Notes under the pieces: model-generated | What the model was told of the DNA's origin: nothing | Databases searched by the model: none | What the model saw: only the letters and a program-made list of their open reading frames with translations | Made by a program: the position numbers and the translations under genes | Part shown: positions 17,249 to 24,343 of the stretch, piece by piece | How positions within the stretch are numbered: position 1 is the stretch's first letter | How the letters are laid out: each line of letters starts with the position of its first letter | NCBI GenBank assembly: GCA_964584305.1 | Contig: CAZOZL010000002.1 | Coordinates: 310,001-374,000, forward strand | Reading direction: 5' to 3' | From: SB11 sp964584305 | GTDB lineage: Bacteria; Bacteroidota; Bacteroidia; UBA8524 | Length of the DNA stretch: 64,000 bases

Positions 17249-18662
17249 CATCAATTCTATATTTAACGTTACTTGTGTTTGAATTATTTTGGATTCTATA
17301 CCCGTCAAGGACAAGATTTACTCCTAACTGATTTGGAAAAGAAAATGTATGCTTACCATTTGTTCTTATCTGAATTGCTCTACGATTTAATGCCCCAACT
17401 GCATTATTCCCTATATCTAGGTATAATGGTGTAATAGTAATAGATTCTGTATTTGGATTTAACCGATGAAATATTGAAACTCTAACCGTTACTCTGAGAA
17501 TAACTTGAGTGGGATTGACTAATAATGGGCTTAAATCTCTTCTAGGGATTCCTGCAATCCTTCGTAGCGGATTAAATCTATCTTGTCTTCTGACTTTATT
17601 GATCATATTTCTTCTACCTGGATATCTTGGTACTAAAACAGCCGAATACATATTGAATACGCTTAAAGTTTGTCCAATTTCTAGTCGTCCTTTTTGCTCT
17701 GCTCTTATAGCAGCTCCAAGAGCAAAATATCTTGTTAGAACTCGAACTTTTCTTGGTCCTATTCCTAAGAAATCAGTTTGTTCAATTCCATTTTGAAAAA
17801 AATTTTTGTCAGCATCAGATTGATCCATTTTATTATTACCATTAGAGTCAAAACCTTGCCTCCATGCTCCTGAAACAATTGTATTATTAGATATACTTAC
17901 TGAAACACCAAAACCATCATTTCTTTCTCTTCCATTAGTTCCGCTTCCAACTAATTTCTTTACAAGCCCCCAATTATTTAATCCGCCAGCGTCTTTTAGA
18001 AAAACAAATACTGCACCTGTATTATTTACTTGGGTTGCTCCATTTTCATCATAATCTTGACCACTGGCTCCTACAATAATAACATCTTGAGAAACAGAGA
18101 CAGAATAACCAAACTCATCATTTTCAAGTCTGCCATTTATTCCACTTCCAACTATTTTTTTTATAAAGCCCCAGTTATTTGTTCCACCCTCGTCTCTAGC
18201 AAATACATAAGCAGCACCTGCATCTTTAATACTGTCGGCTCCATTCTCGTCAAAATCATGCTTTTGAGCACCAACAACAATTATATTTTTATGAATTGCC
18301 ACGGATACTCCAAACTGGTCACCTTGTATTCTATCATTTAGGCCAACACCAACTATTTTTTTTACCAAGCCCCAGTTTTCTTTACCTCCTTCATTTCTAT
18401 AAAAGATATAAGCAGCACCAGCATCTTTAATGCTATCAGTTCCATTCTTGTCAAAGTCTTGTCCAATAGCCCCAATTACTAAAATGTCACCATAGTTAGC
18501 TACATATCTCCCAAAAAAGTCACCAGTTATTCTCCCATTTGAGCCACTGGCAACTATATCTTTTAGCTTTACGACTTGGGCGTTTAGCATAGTGGGAAAT
18601 ACAATAAATTGACCCAAAGTTGAAAATAGTATAAAGAATTTCTGTAAATTTAATTCTCCCAT
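17223..18662 (-). CDS. FG-GAP repeat protein
   Basis: 479 residues. An N-terminal signal segment (FFILFSTLGQFIVFP) precedes four repeats of about 67 residues, each with 'VGSG.NGR...D.FG..V....' and a calcium-loop-like DFDENGADSIKDAGAAY element, i.e. integrin-alpha/FG-GAP beta-propeller blades (about 37-300). Four blades are too few for a closed seven-bladed propeller. The C-terminal 180 residues are unlike the repeats, arginine-rich (NKVRRQDRFNPLRRIAGIPR), and unassigned. It could be a surface protein or carrier for a C-terminal effector. The gap to the immunity-like gene upstream is 135 bp. Confidence 0.75.
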   Translation of the reverse strand: MGELNLQKFFILFSTLGQFIVFPTMLNAQVVKLKDIVASGSNGRITGDFFGRYVANYGDILVIGAIGQDFDKNGTDSIKDAGAAYIFYRNEGGKENWGLVKKIVGVGLNDRIQGDQFGVSVAIHKNIIVVGAQKHDFDENGADSIKDAGAAYVFARDEGGTNNWGFIKKIVGSGINGRLENDEFGYSVSVSQDVIIVGASGQDYDENGATQVNNTGAVFVFLKDAGGLNNWGLVKKLVGSGTNGRERNDGFGVSVSISNNTIVSGAWRQGFDSNGNNKMDQSDADKNFFQNGIEQTDFLGIGPRKVRVLTRYFALGAAIRAEQKGRLEIGQTLSVFNMYSAVLVPRYPGRRNMINKVRRQDRFNPLRRIAGIPRRDLSPLLVNPTQVILRVTVRVSIFHRLNPNTESITITPLYLDIGNNAVGALNRRAIQIRTNGKHTFSFPNQLGVNLVLDGYRIQNNSNTSNVKYRIDEIYQIPNR

Positions 18663-18797
18663 TTAATTTAATATTCAAATATTGAAAATTTTACTTTTTA
18701 CTACCCTCATCAAAGTTATAGAAAATCATCAAGCGCAATAAACTTATTATTTTTAGCGTTTGAAAATTAATAACTAGTTAAGTATATAATAAAAGTA

Positions 18798-19250
18798 TTA
18801 TTCATAAATGCTAATCATTTTTAATCCGTAGCTAACATGATTTTTTTTATAATTATAAATATCTCTTGAGGTTTTTAAATTTTTAACTATTATATTAATG
18901 TCTGATATTTTTTCCTCTGGGACACTTGTCAAGTTTTTGGGTGCATAAATTATTAAAGAGTCTTTACCGTTAGTCTTATAAAAGACTTCAGGTGTATAGA
19001 AAATATATTGATTTTTTTTATTTGATAATTTTTGCAAAGTGGCTGAAAGTGTTATTTCTTCATGATTTCCCGAAATACCCCAAGCCTTTGCTCTAAAAAA
19101 GAGTTTATTTTTTGAATTGCTGAATTCAATAGTTTCAATATTTTCTTTTGCAGGTATAATAGAATCTTCTGGTTGTTGAAAAAACACCCATAAAACGAAA
19201 AAAATGGAAATTATTAATAATAGTATTGTCAAAAGTTTTTTATAATTCAT
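18798..19250 (-). CDS. Probable immunity protein for the Rhs toxin
   Basis: 150 residues from the ATG at 19250. It begins with a membrane anchor (LLTILLLIISIFFVLWVFF) followed by about 120 mostly beta-strand residues with no recognised family. Its ATG overlaps the TGA of the toxin frame as ATGA, the tight coupling expected for polymorphic toxin-immunity pairs. A membrane-tethered immunity protein would suggest protection at the periplasmic face of the inner membrane. The role is inferred only from position and size. Confidence 0.6.
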   Translation of the reverse strand: MNYKKLLTILLLIISIFFVLWVFFQQPEDSIIPAKENIETIEFSNSKNKLFFRAKAWGISGNHEEITLSATLQKLSNKKNQYIFYTPEVFYKTNGKDSLIIYAPKNLTSVPEEKISDINIIVKNLKTSRDIYNYKKNHVSYGLKMISIYE

Positions 19251-20016
19251 TGTTTTTTTGAGTTTATCCAGCCTCGAGCACTCATTCGATACTGATAATA
19301 GACTTCTCCCCAAGTTGGTGCAACAAACTTAGATCGATCGGAGCACCCCCCATAGCGACCAATCATCATAATATCAAACATTTGCATTTTATTTAATTTT
19401 TTGCCATGACTATTTTCAATATGCAAAGCTCCAGCCAATTTTTGGAATTTATTGAAAGAAATTGGAAACCCATGCATTTTACTTCCTTGAGCATTAAAAC
19501 CAGCTAAGTAATTACCTGCAGATCTTGAAGTCGCATATTTTCCATTTAATAGTTCCCCTACATTTCGGTATTTGAATTTAACATCAAAGATCTTTCCTGA
19601 TTTAGAGTTAGCAGCTATTTCTTTCAAGTTCATATTCTTAGCTTTTTTATTAAGTTTTTCAAGTATTTTATCAAAAGTCTTTCCAAATTGTATTCTATAA
19701 TTAGTCATAACTTCATGGGTCTCAGGGCTAATAAATTCATCCCAATATTTAGTTTCACCCATTTTTTCTCCACCCAAATCTATCGAAAATGGATCTTTCT
19801 TTTTTAATTCATCTAAAGTTTCTTTCGTTACCCCAGCTTCATGTTTGTATACCCCCTTATCATCATCATCATAAACAGCAATTACATTTCCTTTTTCATC
19901 AGTATGAGTACTCTCTCCTTTTAATCCAGTTGGGTCAATAAAATAAATAGGATTATTGTTTAGACCTACATAAGAACTCCATAAAGTTTGCTCGTTTGCT
20001 AAAGGATCTACAGCTA
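19247..20016 (-). CDS. Rhs polymorphic toxin, C-terminal part (core end plus toxin tip)
   Basis: This frame continues the Rhs protein that stops at 20014. Read from 20016 it gives LAVDPLANEQTLWSS, then the core boundary YFIDPTG (ends about 19925), then a tip of about 225 residues. The tip includes KIFDVKFKYRNVGELL, SRSAGNYLAGFNAQGS, ALHIENSHGK and MIGRYGGCSD. It vaguely resembles the type-44 polymorphic toxin group, but I am not certain; nuclease activity is possible. One extra T at 20016-20019 would fuse it to the upstream frame. Alone it lacks a credible start codon and ribosome site (a TTG at 19777 is the first candidate). Confidence 0.75.
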
Positions 20017-20721
20017 AAACCTCCCAATTTCAGCATCGTAGTATCTAGCGTTCCTATAATCCCATTCAGTTTCAGCATCACGTTCGTTACCTGTTATTAG
20101 GTATCTTTCTTCATCAAAGGGGGAAGGGTTATATTCTCGTAAAACCTTGCCAAACGGATAATAATCTATAACGTGCTCAAATTCGTATTGAACAATTACA
20201 CAATTTGTAGTACATGTATTACAAATTAGTGGGGTGTATGTTAACCGTGTATTTCCTAAGTGATCTTTTATGTAAGCCTCATACACGGTATTTCCAATAT
20301 CTGCATTACGTGAATCAACGAATACCCTTGCTAGAACACCACTATCTGCACACATTTGCTCAATTCTTCTCGCAATTTTTTCATCCGCATGATGCTTCAT
20401 ATCATTACCAACTAAAACGACAATGCCAATGGCATTATTATTTGCAGAATAAATCTGTGCCTTGCGATAAATAGGCATATCAGAGGTAATGACACGTTTT
20501 TTCCTCGTACCTGTATCAGCATCAACGGAGTTATTCTTAAAATCAGCACGCAACGTATCGGATTTAACGGCAACAACAGTATCCTTGCTGACTTCTGTCT
20601 TCACAGGAGTTTTAGGCGTAAACCCACCGGGTTTATTCCCCTGTGCCTGATTTTCATTCGCTGCGGCAAACAACATTACCAATGCTGCAACTGTTGATTT
20701 TAATGCTTTATTTTTATTCAT
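20014..20721 (-). CDS. Rhs-core protein, N-terminal part (frameshifted)
   Basis: Starts at the ATG at 20721, preceded by AGAGG nine bases upstream. A signal peptide (ALKSTVAALVMLFAAANENQAQ) leads into an 80-residue non-Rhs region (GIVVLVGNDMKHHADEK) and then a short RHS repeat-associated core: AYIKDHLGNTRLTY, YYPFGKVLREYN, ERYLITGNERDAE and YDYR-like WDYRNARYYDAEIGRF. It is then cut by a TAG. Only the end of an Rhs barrel is present, so this is a short orphan-type carrier rather than a full Rhs. It resumes one base out of frame at 20016. Divergent from the XRE gene across a paired operator-like repeat. Confidence 0.82.
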   Translation of the reverse strand: MNKNKALKSTVAALVMLFAAANENQAQGNKPGGFTPKTPVKTEVSKDTVVAVKSDTLRADFKNNSVDADTGTRKKRVITSDMPIYRKAQIYSANNNAIGIVVLVGNDMKHHADEKIARRIEQMCADSGVLARVFVDSRNADIGNTVYEAYIKDHLGNTRLTYTPLICNTCTTNCVIVQYEFEHVIDYYPFGKVLREYNPSPFDEERYLITGNERDAETEWDYRNARYYDAEIGRF

Positions 20722-20793
20722 AACAAAATTCCTCTTATATCCGCTGTACCCTACCATAAAAAGGAGCGTTGTTCAACTCTACCTTAGCGGTAA

Positions 20794-20849
20794 GCGGCAT
20801 AATAGCCGCAAATATAGAAAGAATAATTGATTTGCGGCTATTATGCCGC
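20794..20849. promoter_or_regulatory. Paired hairpin operator upstream of Rhs and XRE genes
   Basis: A perfect 20-bp inverted repeat with arms at 20794-20813 and 20830-20849. Each arm contains a smaller palindrome (GCGGC and GCCGC around an AT-rich 6-base spacer), so there are two identical dyad sites 36 bp apart centre to centre. They lie between the divergent starts at 20721 and 20886, the expected place for binding by the XRE protein. Regulator binding is inference. Confidence 0.65.
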
Positions 20850-20885
20850 AGGAATTACTGTAAAGGAATTGGACTTTTGAAGTGA

Positions 20886-21116
20886 ATGGAAGGAAACTCT
20901 GATAAAACAACTCTCAAAATTTCAGGGCGGATCAAGCAGTTACGCATTGATAAGGGGTTTACAAGCTATCGCAATTTTGCTGATGAGTATGATATTGACG
21001 CAAAGCAATATTGGAGGATTGAAGAAGGCAAAATTGATTATAGAATGAGTAGCTTACTACGGATTCTTGAAATACACGATATTTCCCTAGAAGAATTTTT
21101 CAAAGGGTTTGAATAA
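20886..21116 (+). CDS. XRE-family helix-turn-helix regulator
   Basis: 76 residues forming one Cro/cI-type HTH: RIKQLRIDKGFTSYRNFADE, then YDIDAKQYWRIEEGKIDYRM and LLRILEIHDISLEEFF. It is a compact DNA-binding repressor-like protein with no other domain. It is divergent from the Rhs gene, with two identical dyad sites in the shared upstream region, so autoregulation and control of the toxin run are likely. Such small XRE proteins also regulate mobilization modules in Bacteroidota elements, an alternative role. Confidence 0.88.
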   Translation: MEGNSDKTTLKISGRIKQLRIDKGFTSYRNFADEYDIDAKQYWRIEEGKIDYRMSSLLRILEIHDISLEEFFKGFE

Positions 21117-21148
21117 CGTACATTGCTGATAGGTTGTTTGTTAGGTTG

Positions 21149-21652
21149 TTATTTTTTAACCAGATTATTAAGTCGTGAAAGAGATTTTAATAGCTTCATA
21201 GCTTCCTTAATATCTTTAGGTTTCATTTTCCCATACTCATAACGACCCGGAAGCCATCCTTCTAGTATCACCAGCTTACTGCCCTCTTTTTTCCACCCAC
21301 CACGACAGATAGTAACTTCTATCCTTTCCACATGACCATAAAAATTTACAAACACATGAAAGTCTTTGCGATTGAGTTTCATAGCAAGTGCTGTTAATTC
21401 ACCCGCCAGCCTCCCACCTTCTATATGATAGAAATAATCACGAATTGGACGAATTGTAAAATCAAAAAATAATCTTGAAAATTTAATGAATTTCCAGCGT
21501 CTCCTTTTATAAAGACTGGGCTTTTTATTGGTCAGCTCTGTTTCTGAGGATTCAGATAAGCCCAAATTTAAAGGTGTATCGAGTGCCATTTTGAAATCTA
21601 CTTTTAGTGCATCACCACCACTCTTTTCATGCAAATTAATTACATTATCCAT
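21149..21652 (-). CDS. Hypothetical protein (167 aa), upstream region cut by IS982
   Basis: I do not recognise a family. From the ATG at 21652 (MDNVINLHEKSGG) the protein has a disordered start, a basic segment LYKRRRWKFIKFSRLFF, then an alpha/beta region with DFHVFVNFYGHVERIEVTI and a helical C terminus (KDIKEAMKLLKSLSRL). Reading further upstream to 21742 runs into the insertion sequence, so those 30 extra residues are artefactual. IS982 ends 28 bp before the ATG, probably separating the gene from its original promoter. It converges with the XRE gene (32 bp apart). Confidence 0.65.
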   Translation of the reverse strand: MDNVINLHEKSGGDALKVDFKMALDTPLNLGLSESSETELTNKKPSLYKRRRWKFIKFSRLFFDFTIRPIRDYFYHIEGGRLAGELTALAMKLNRKDFHVFVNFYGHVERIEVTICRGGWKKEGSKLVILEGWLPGRYEYGKMKPKDIKEAMKLLKSLSRLNNLVKK

Positions 21653-21679
21653 TGTTCCCTCACTGTAAATTACCCTTAT

Positions 21680-22710
21680 AACCTGAGTTCGACCTAAGGA
21701 ATTAGCAAAACAGGGATAATTGTGAGCTATTTCGAGTTTCAAACTTTATACTTGGTTTCTTTTCTTTAAAGGAGTATGCTATCAGACTTGCCATTAAATT
21801 GGTAATAAAATTCCCAAAACTTCTGTGCCTTGAGTGTTCTGCCTGACAGATATTTTTAAGCTGGTCGTTTATAGTTTCTATGACTGATATCTTACGGAGC
21901 AAAATCTTGTCCCTCATGGTCATTAGCACGTTCTTCATGTTGTTTCTGATGCCTGTTACCAGGTGTAGCCCTTGGTCAAAAAGCATAGATGCTAGTTCCT
22001 TTGATAAGTATCCTTTATCACCGTACAGGCTACCAAATATTTTCTTGAGAAAATTCTCTGTCTTCAATGGTGCCCGGTCATCAACATTGGCTTGGGTAAT
22101 CACAAAATTGAGCAGTTCCCCCTTGTCGTTCACCATGATATGGAGCTTGAACCCATAGAACCATCCCATTGTGGATTTGCCCGTAGTGGCTATGCCACGG
22201 AACACTTTATTGGCCCATATCCGTTTGTTTTTGCAAGCTCTTATCGGTGTAGAATCAACAAAGGTAATACCCGTGCACTCTCCCAAGCAACAGGGTTTCA
22301 AATAAAGGGTCAGGGCAAGCACATTGGATTGCATCAATTCTACAAAACGATTATAGGATACCGTATGAGGAAACTCTTTTTGAAGATGTTTTTGAACATA
22401 TCCTAAGTAGAAGTGTTTGAAATTCCTGCAAGAACTCAAATGAAAAAGAACTGTTATTGTTAAAACCTCACTCACGGACATCCTAAATTTCCTTTTTCTA
22501 GTTTTTTTATCCGAAGAAATCAGCCTTTTTCGGAGTGCTGGCTCAAAAATGTTACAAAAGTAATCAATAGAACAAAATATTTCAGTAATTTTATCGGCAC
22601 AAATCATAGCAGAAAGGTCAGTTAAGTATTTGATTGTTAACACTTTAAATATACTGATTTTTCTGCTTATTTCAAAACTTAAACCATAGTTTTTAGGTCG
22701 AACTCAGGTT
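21680..22710. mobile_element. IS982-family insertion sequence (about 1.03 kb)
   Basis: Bounded by perfect terminal inverted repeats, at least 18 bp: AACCTGAGTTCGACCTAA at 21680-21697 and its reverse complement at 22693-22710. It encloses a single full-length transposase gene. I could not identify a convincing target-site duplication beside the ends. It lies inside the mobilizable element near its right end. Confidence 0.92.
21702..22643 (-). CDS. IS982-family transposase
   Basis: 313-residue DDE transposase. It shows the IS982 signatures CTGITFVDSTPIRACKNKR (first catalytic Asp), GWFYGFKLHIMVNDKGELL, ANVDDRAPL, FGSLYGDKGYLSK (second Asp) and the C-terminal IETINDQLKNICQAEHSRHR (catalytic Glu). 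The length is normal for the family, and no frameshift or internal stop is seen, so the copy looks functional. The stop codon lies 22 bp inside the left inverted repeat boundary. Confidence 0.95.
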   Translation of the reverse strand: MLTIKYLTDLSAMICADKITEIFCSIDYFCNIFEPALRKRLISSDKKTRKRKFRMSVSEVLTITVLFHLSSCRNFKHFYLGYVQKHLQKEFPHTVSYNRFVELMQSNVLALTLYLKPCCLGECTGITFVDSTPIRACKNKRIWANKVFRGIATTGKSTMGWFYGFKLHIMVNDKGELLNFVITQANVDDRAPLKTENFLKKIFGSLYGDKGYLSKELASMLFDQGLHLVTGIRNNMKNVLMTMRDKILLRKISVIETINDQLKNICQAEHSRHRSFGNFITNLMASLIAYSFKEKKPSIKFETRNSSQLSLFC

Positions 22711-22782
22711 AATAGTATTTTGACACATTAATAATTAAGGAGTAGTTAAAACAAAAAATTAATTGATTAATTTCTCAAAAAA

Positions 22783-22881
22783 TTACCTCGCTAAAATCTT
22801 CTCATTAAAATCATCCAGCACATTAGAGGGTAAGCTTTCCAAATAGATTTCAGTCGTTTTCAAATCCGAATGTTCACAGTA
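22783..22881 (-). pseudogene. Truncated tyrosine integrase, C-terminal end only
   Basis: Reading the minus strand from 22881 to the TAA at 22783-22785 gives 32 residues, including EHSDLKTTEIYLESLPSNV and LDDFNEKIL. This matches the C terminus of the element's own integrase (GHSKLNTTQTYIKNLPNT...LDDFND) around the catalytic Tyr. No start codon or upstream part remains; the homology stops about 5 bp from the right att repeat. It is a relic of a second, related integrase. Confidence 0.8.
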
Positions 22882-22886
22882 GAGAT

Positions 22887-22913
22887 TATTTTCAGTGCAA
22901 ATTGAGTGCAAAT
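22887..22913. repeat. Right attachment repeat (attR candidate)
   Basis: 27-bp copy of the left repeat at 3550-3576 with a single C-to-T change. It again contains two AGTGCAAA units. It marks the likely right junction with the chromosome; the integrase relic lies just inside it. Confidence 0.8.
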
Positions 22914-22988
22914 GAAAAATAGGCTGAAAGAATAAATCTATAAACTCCTTAAGTAAAGTGATTTAAGCTAAATTTGAACACTCTATCC

Positions 22989-23005
22989 CCCGCCTTTCAG
23001 GCGGG
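22989..23005. repeat. GC-rich hairpin in chromosomal flank
   Basis: CCCGCCT-TTC-AGGCGGG, a 7-bp stem with a 3-base loop, in the spacer between the mobile element and lpxD. The surrounding bases (to about 23035) are GC-rich and contain CGCAATGGCGG, similar in style to the third dispersed repeat. It could terminate transcription reading in from lpxD. Confidence 0.4.
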
Positions 23006-23141
23006 CTTCGCAGAGCCTCGCAATGGCGGAGATGACAACGCAAAGTCTAAAGCAAGTAGCTAAAAACGGAGTTATAGCCCCCCCGCGACAGTGTTGTTGT
23101 AGCTTCTCCATAAAATCGGGTGAGGTGATAGGCAAAATTTA

Positions 23142-24074
23142 TTAGAGTTTTCTTAGCTTGTCTATTAAGTCGGGCAGCTCGCCCACTGCTACCATTTCGC
23201 GCCATGTTTTGCGGCTTTCTTTACACGGCGCACCAAAATAGGTTTTGCCTGCCTCTAAATCTTTACCCACACCTGATGCGGCTAATACTACCGCTCCTTT
23301 GCCTATGGTAATCTCTTTAGTTACTCCTACTTTGCCCCATAGTATCACATTATCCTCAATTTTACTCACTCCTGCAATGCCTACTTGCGAGGCAAATATG
23401 CAGCGTGCGCCCACTTGGGTATCGTGCCCTATATGTACTTGGCTATCAATTTTGGTTTCTTTTCCAATAATAGTATCTCCGCTAACGCCTCTATCAATGG
23501 TGCAGCCTGTGCCTATTTCCACTCCATCGTGCAAGATAGCCCGCCCGCAGCTGTGCATTTTTTGGTAATTGCTATAATAAAAGGCATCGCCACCAATGGT
23601 GGTATTAGCGTGTATAATTACATTATCGCCAATTTGGGTATTGTGGTATATCACTACATTAGGATATATGGTGCAATTGTCGCCAATTTTAACATCATCG
23701 CTTATCACCACCCCAGCGTGTATGATGGTATTTTTACCAATAAGCACATTTTTACCTGTATGGTAGGCTTTTACCTGTGGGATAGGTGTGGGACGAAAAT
23801 GTTTGCACAAAAAAGTATAATCACGAAAAGGGTCGTTACTAATTAGTAAGGTTTTTCCTTCGGGGCATTCTACTTCTTTATCAATAATAATGGTAGTAGC
23901 TGCTGAGTTTAATGCTTTTTTATAGTATTTCTCAACATTTACAAAGGTGATGTCGCCAGTTTCAACCATGTGTATTTCATTAACACCAGTAATGGCAAAA
24001 GTAGGAGCACCAATGTATTGTGCATTTATAAGGGCAGCAACTTCTTTTAATGTGTGTTTGTGGGGCAGTTTCAT
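23142..24074 (-). CDS. lpxD: LpxD-like UDP-3-O-acylglucosamine N-acyltransferase
   Basis: 310-residue left-handed beta-helix acyltransferase of lipid A synthesis. An N-terminal uridine-binding-like domain (1-100, with VNEIHMVETGDITFV) is followed by many hexapeptide repeats (about 105-270, e.g. IGKNTIIHAGVVI). His217 in HIGHDTQVG aligns with the catalytic histidine of LpxD. It is slightly shorter than typical LpxD (about 340), and Bacteroidota often carry a second LpxD-like gene, so it may be that paralogue. It is the first chromosomal gene to the right of the mobile element, convergent with nothing, and divergent from the giant PKD gene. Confidence 0.88.
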   Translation of the reverse strand: MKLPHKHTLKEVAALINAQYIGAPTFAITGVNEIHMVETGDITFVNVEKYYKKALNSAATTIIIDKEVECPEGKTLLISNDPFRDYTFLCKHFRPTPIPQVKAYHTGKNVLIGKNTIIHAGVVISDDVKIGDNCTIYPNVVIYHNTQIGDNVIIHANTTIGGDAFYYSNYQKMHSCGRAILHDGVEIGTGCTIDRGVSGDTIIGKETKIDSQVHIGHDTQVGARCIFASQVGIAGVSKIEDNVILWGKVGVTKEITIGKGAVVLAASGVGKDLEAGKTYFGAPCKESRKTWREMVAVGELPDLIDKLRKL

Positions 24075-24343
24075 AGCGGCTTAAAAATAATTTCAAACAT
24101 AAGCAAAAGGGCAAAAAATACGGCTTTTAAAAACCTTTCACTTTCTCTCTCTTGTCTGCTTGTGCATTTTGTCATTCTATTTCTAAAAGTTATTGGTAAA
24201 AACACGGCTTATAGTTGTATGCTACTTCTGAGTATAATAGGGCTGTTTCCTGCCCGTTAGTTAAAAATTTAGTACAAGATAAAACCTTACTCTATTCTTT
24301 CTCAAAAAAAAATTGTAATTTAGTGTGTTAGGTTAGGAAAGAT

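Larger units (their letters stand above)
3550..22913. mobile_element. Integrative mobilizable element, about 19.4 kb
   Basis: The segment is bounded by a 27-bp direct repeat (3550-3576 and 22887-22913; one mismatch). It begins with a tyrosine integrase directly inside the left repeat and contains a MobC plus relaxase pair, accessory genes, and an IS982 copy near the right end. No type IV secretion genes are visible, which fits a mobilizable rather than self-transmissible element. The dispersed repeats of the flanking chromosome are absent within it. Boundaries are inferred from the repeat and the integrase position; an empty site in a relative would settle them. Confidence 0.8.

Noticed and set aside
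21149..21742. Longer start of the 167-residue protein reaching into IS982
   Set aside because: The extra 30 residues are translated from the IS end; the ATG at 21652 lies outside the IS and is preferred.
21660..22725. Target-site duplication of IS982
   Set aside because: No matching direct repeat of 3-9 bp was convincing next to the inverted repeats.
23385..23846. 153-codon plus-strand ORF inside lpxD
   Set aside because: Antisense shadow of hexapeptide-repeat coding sequence; lpxD carries all expected motifs.
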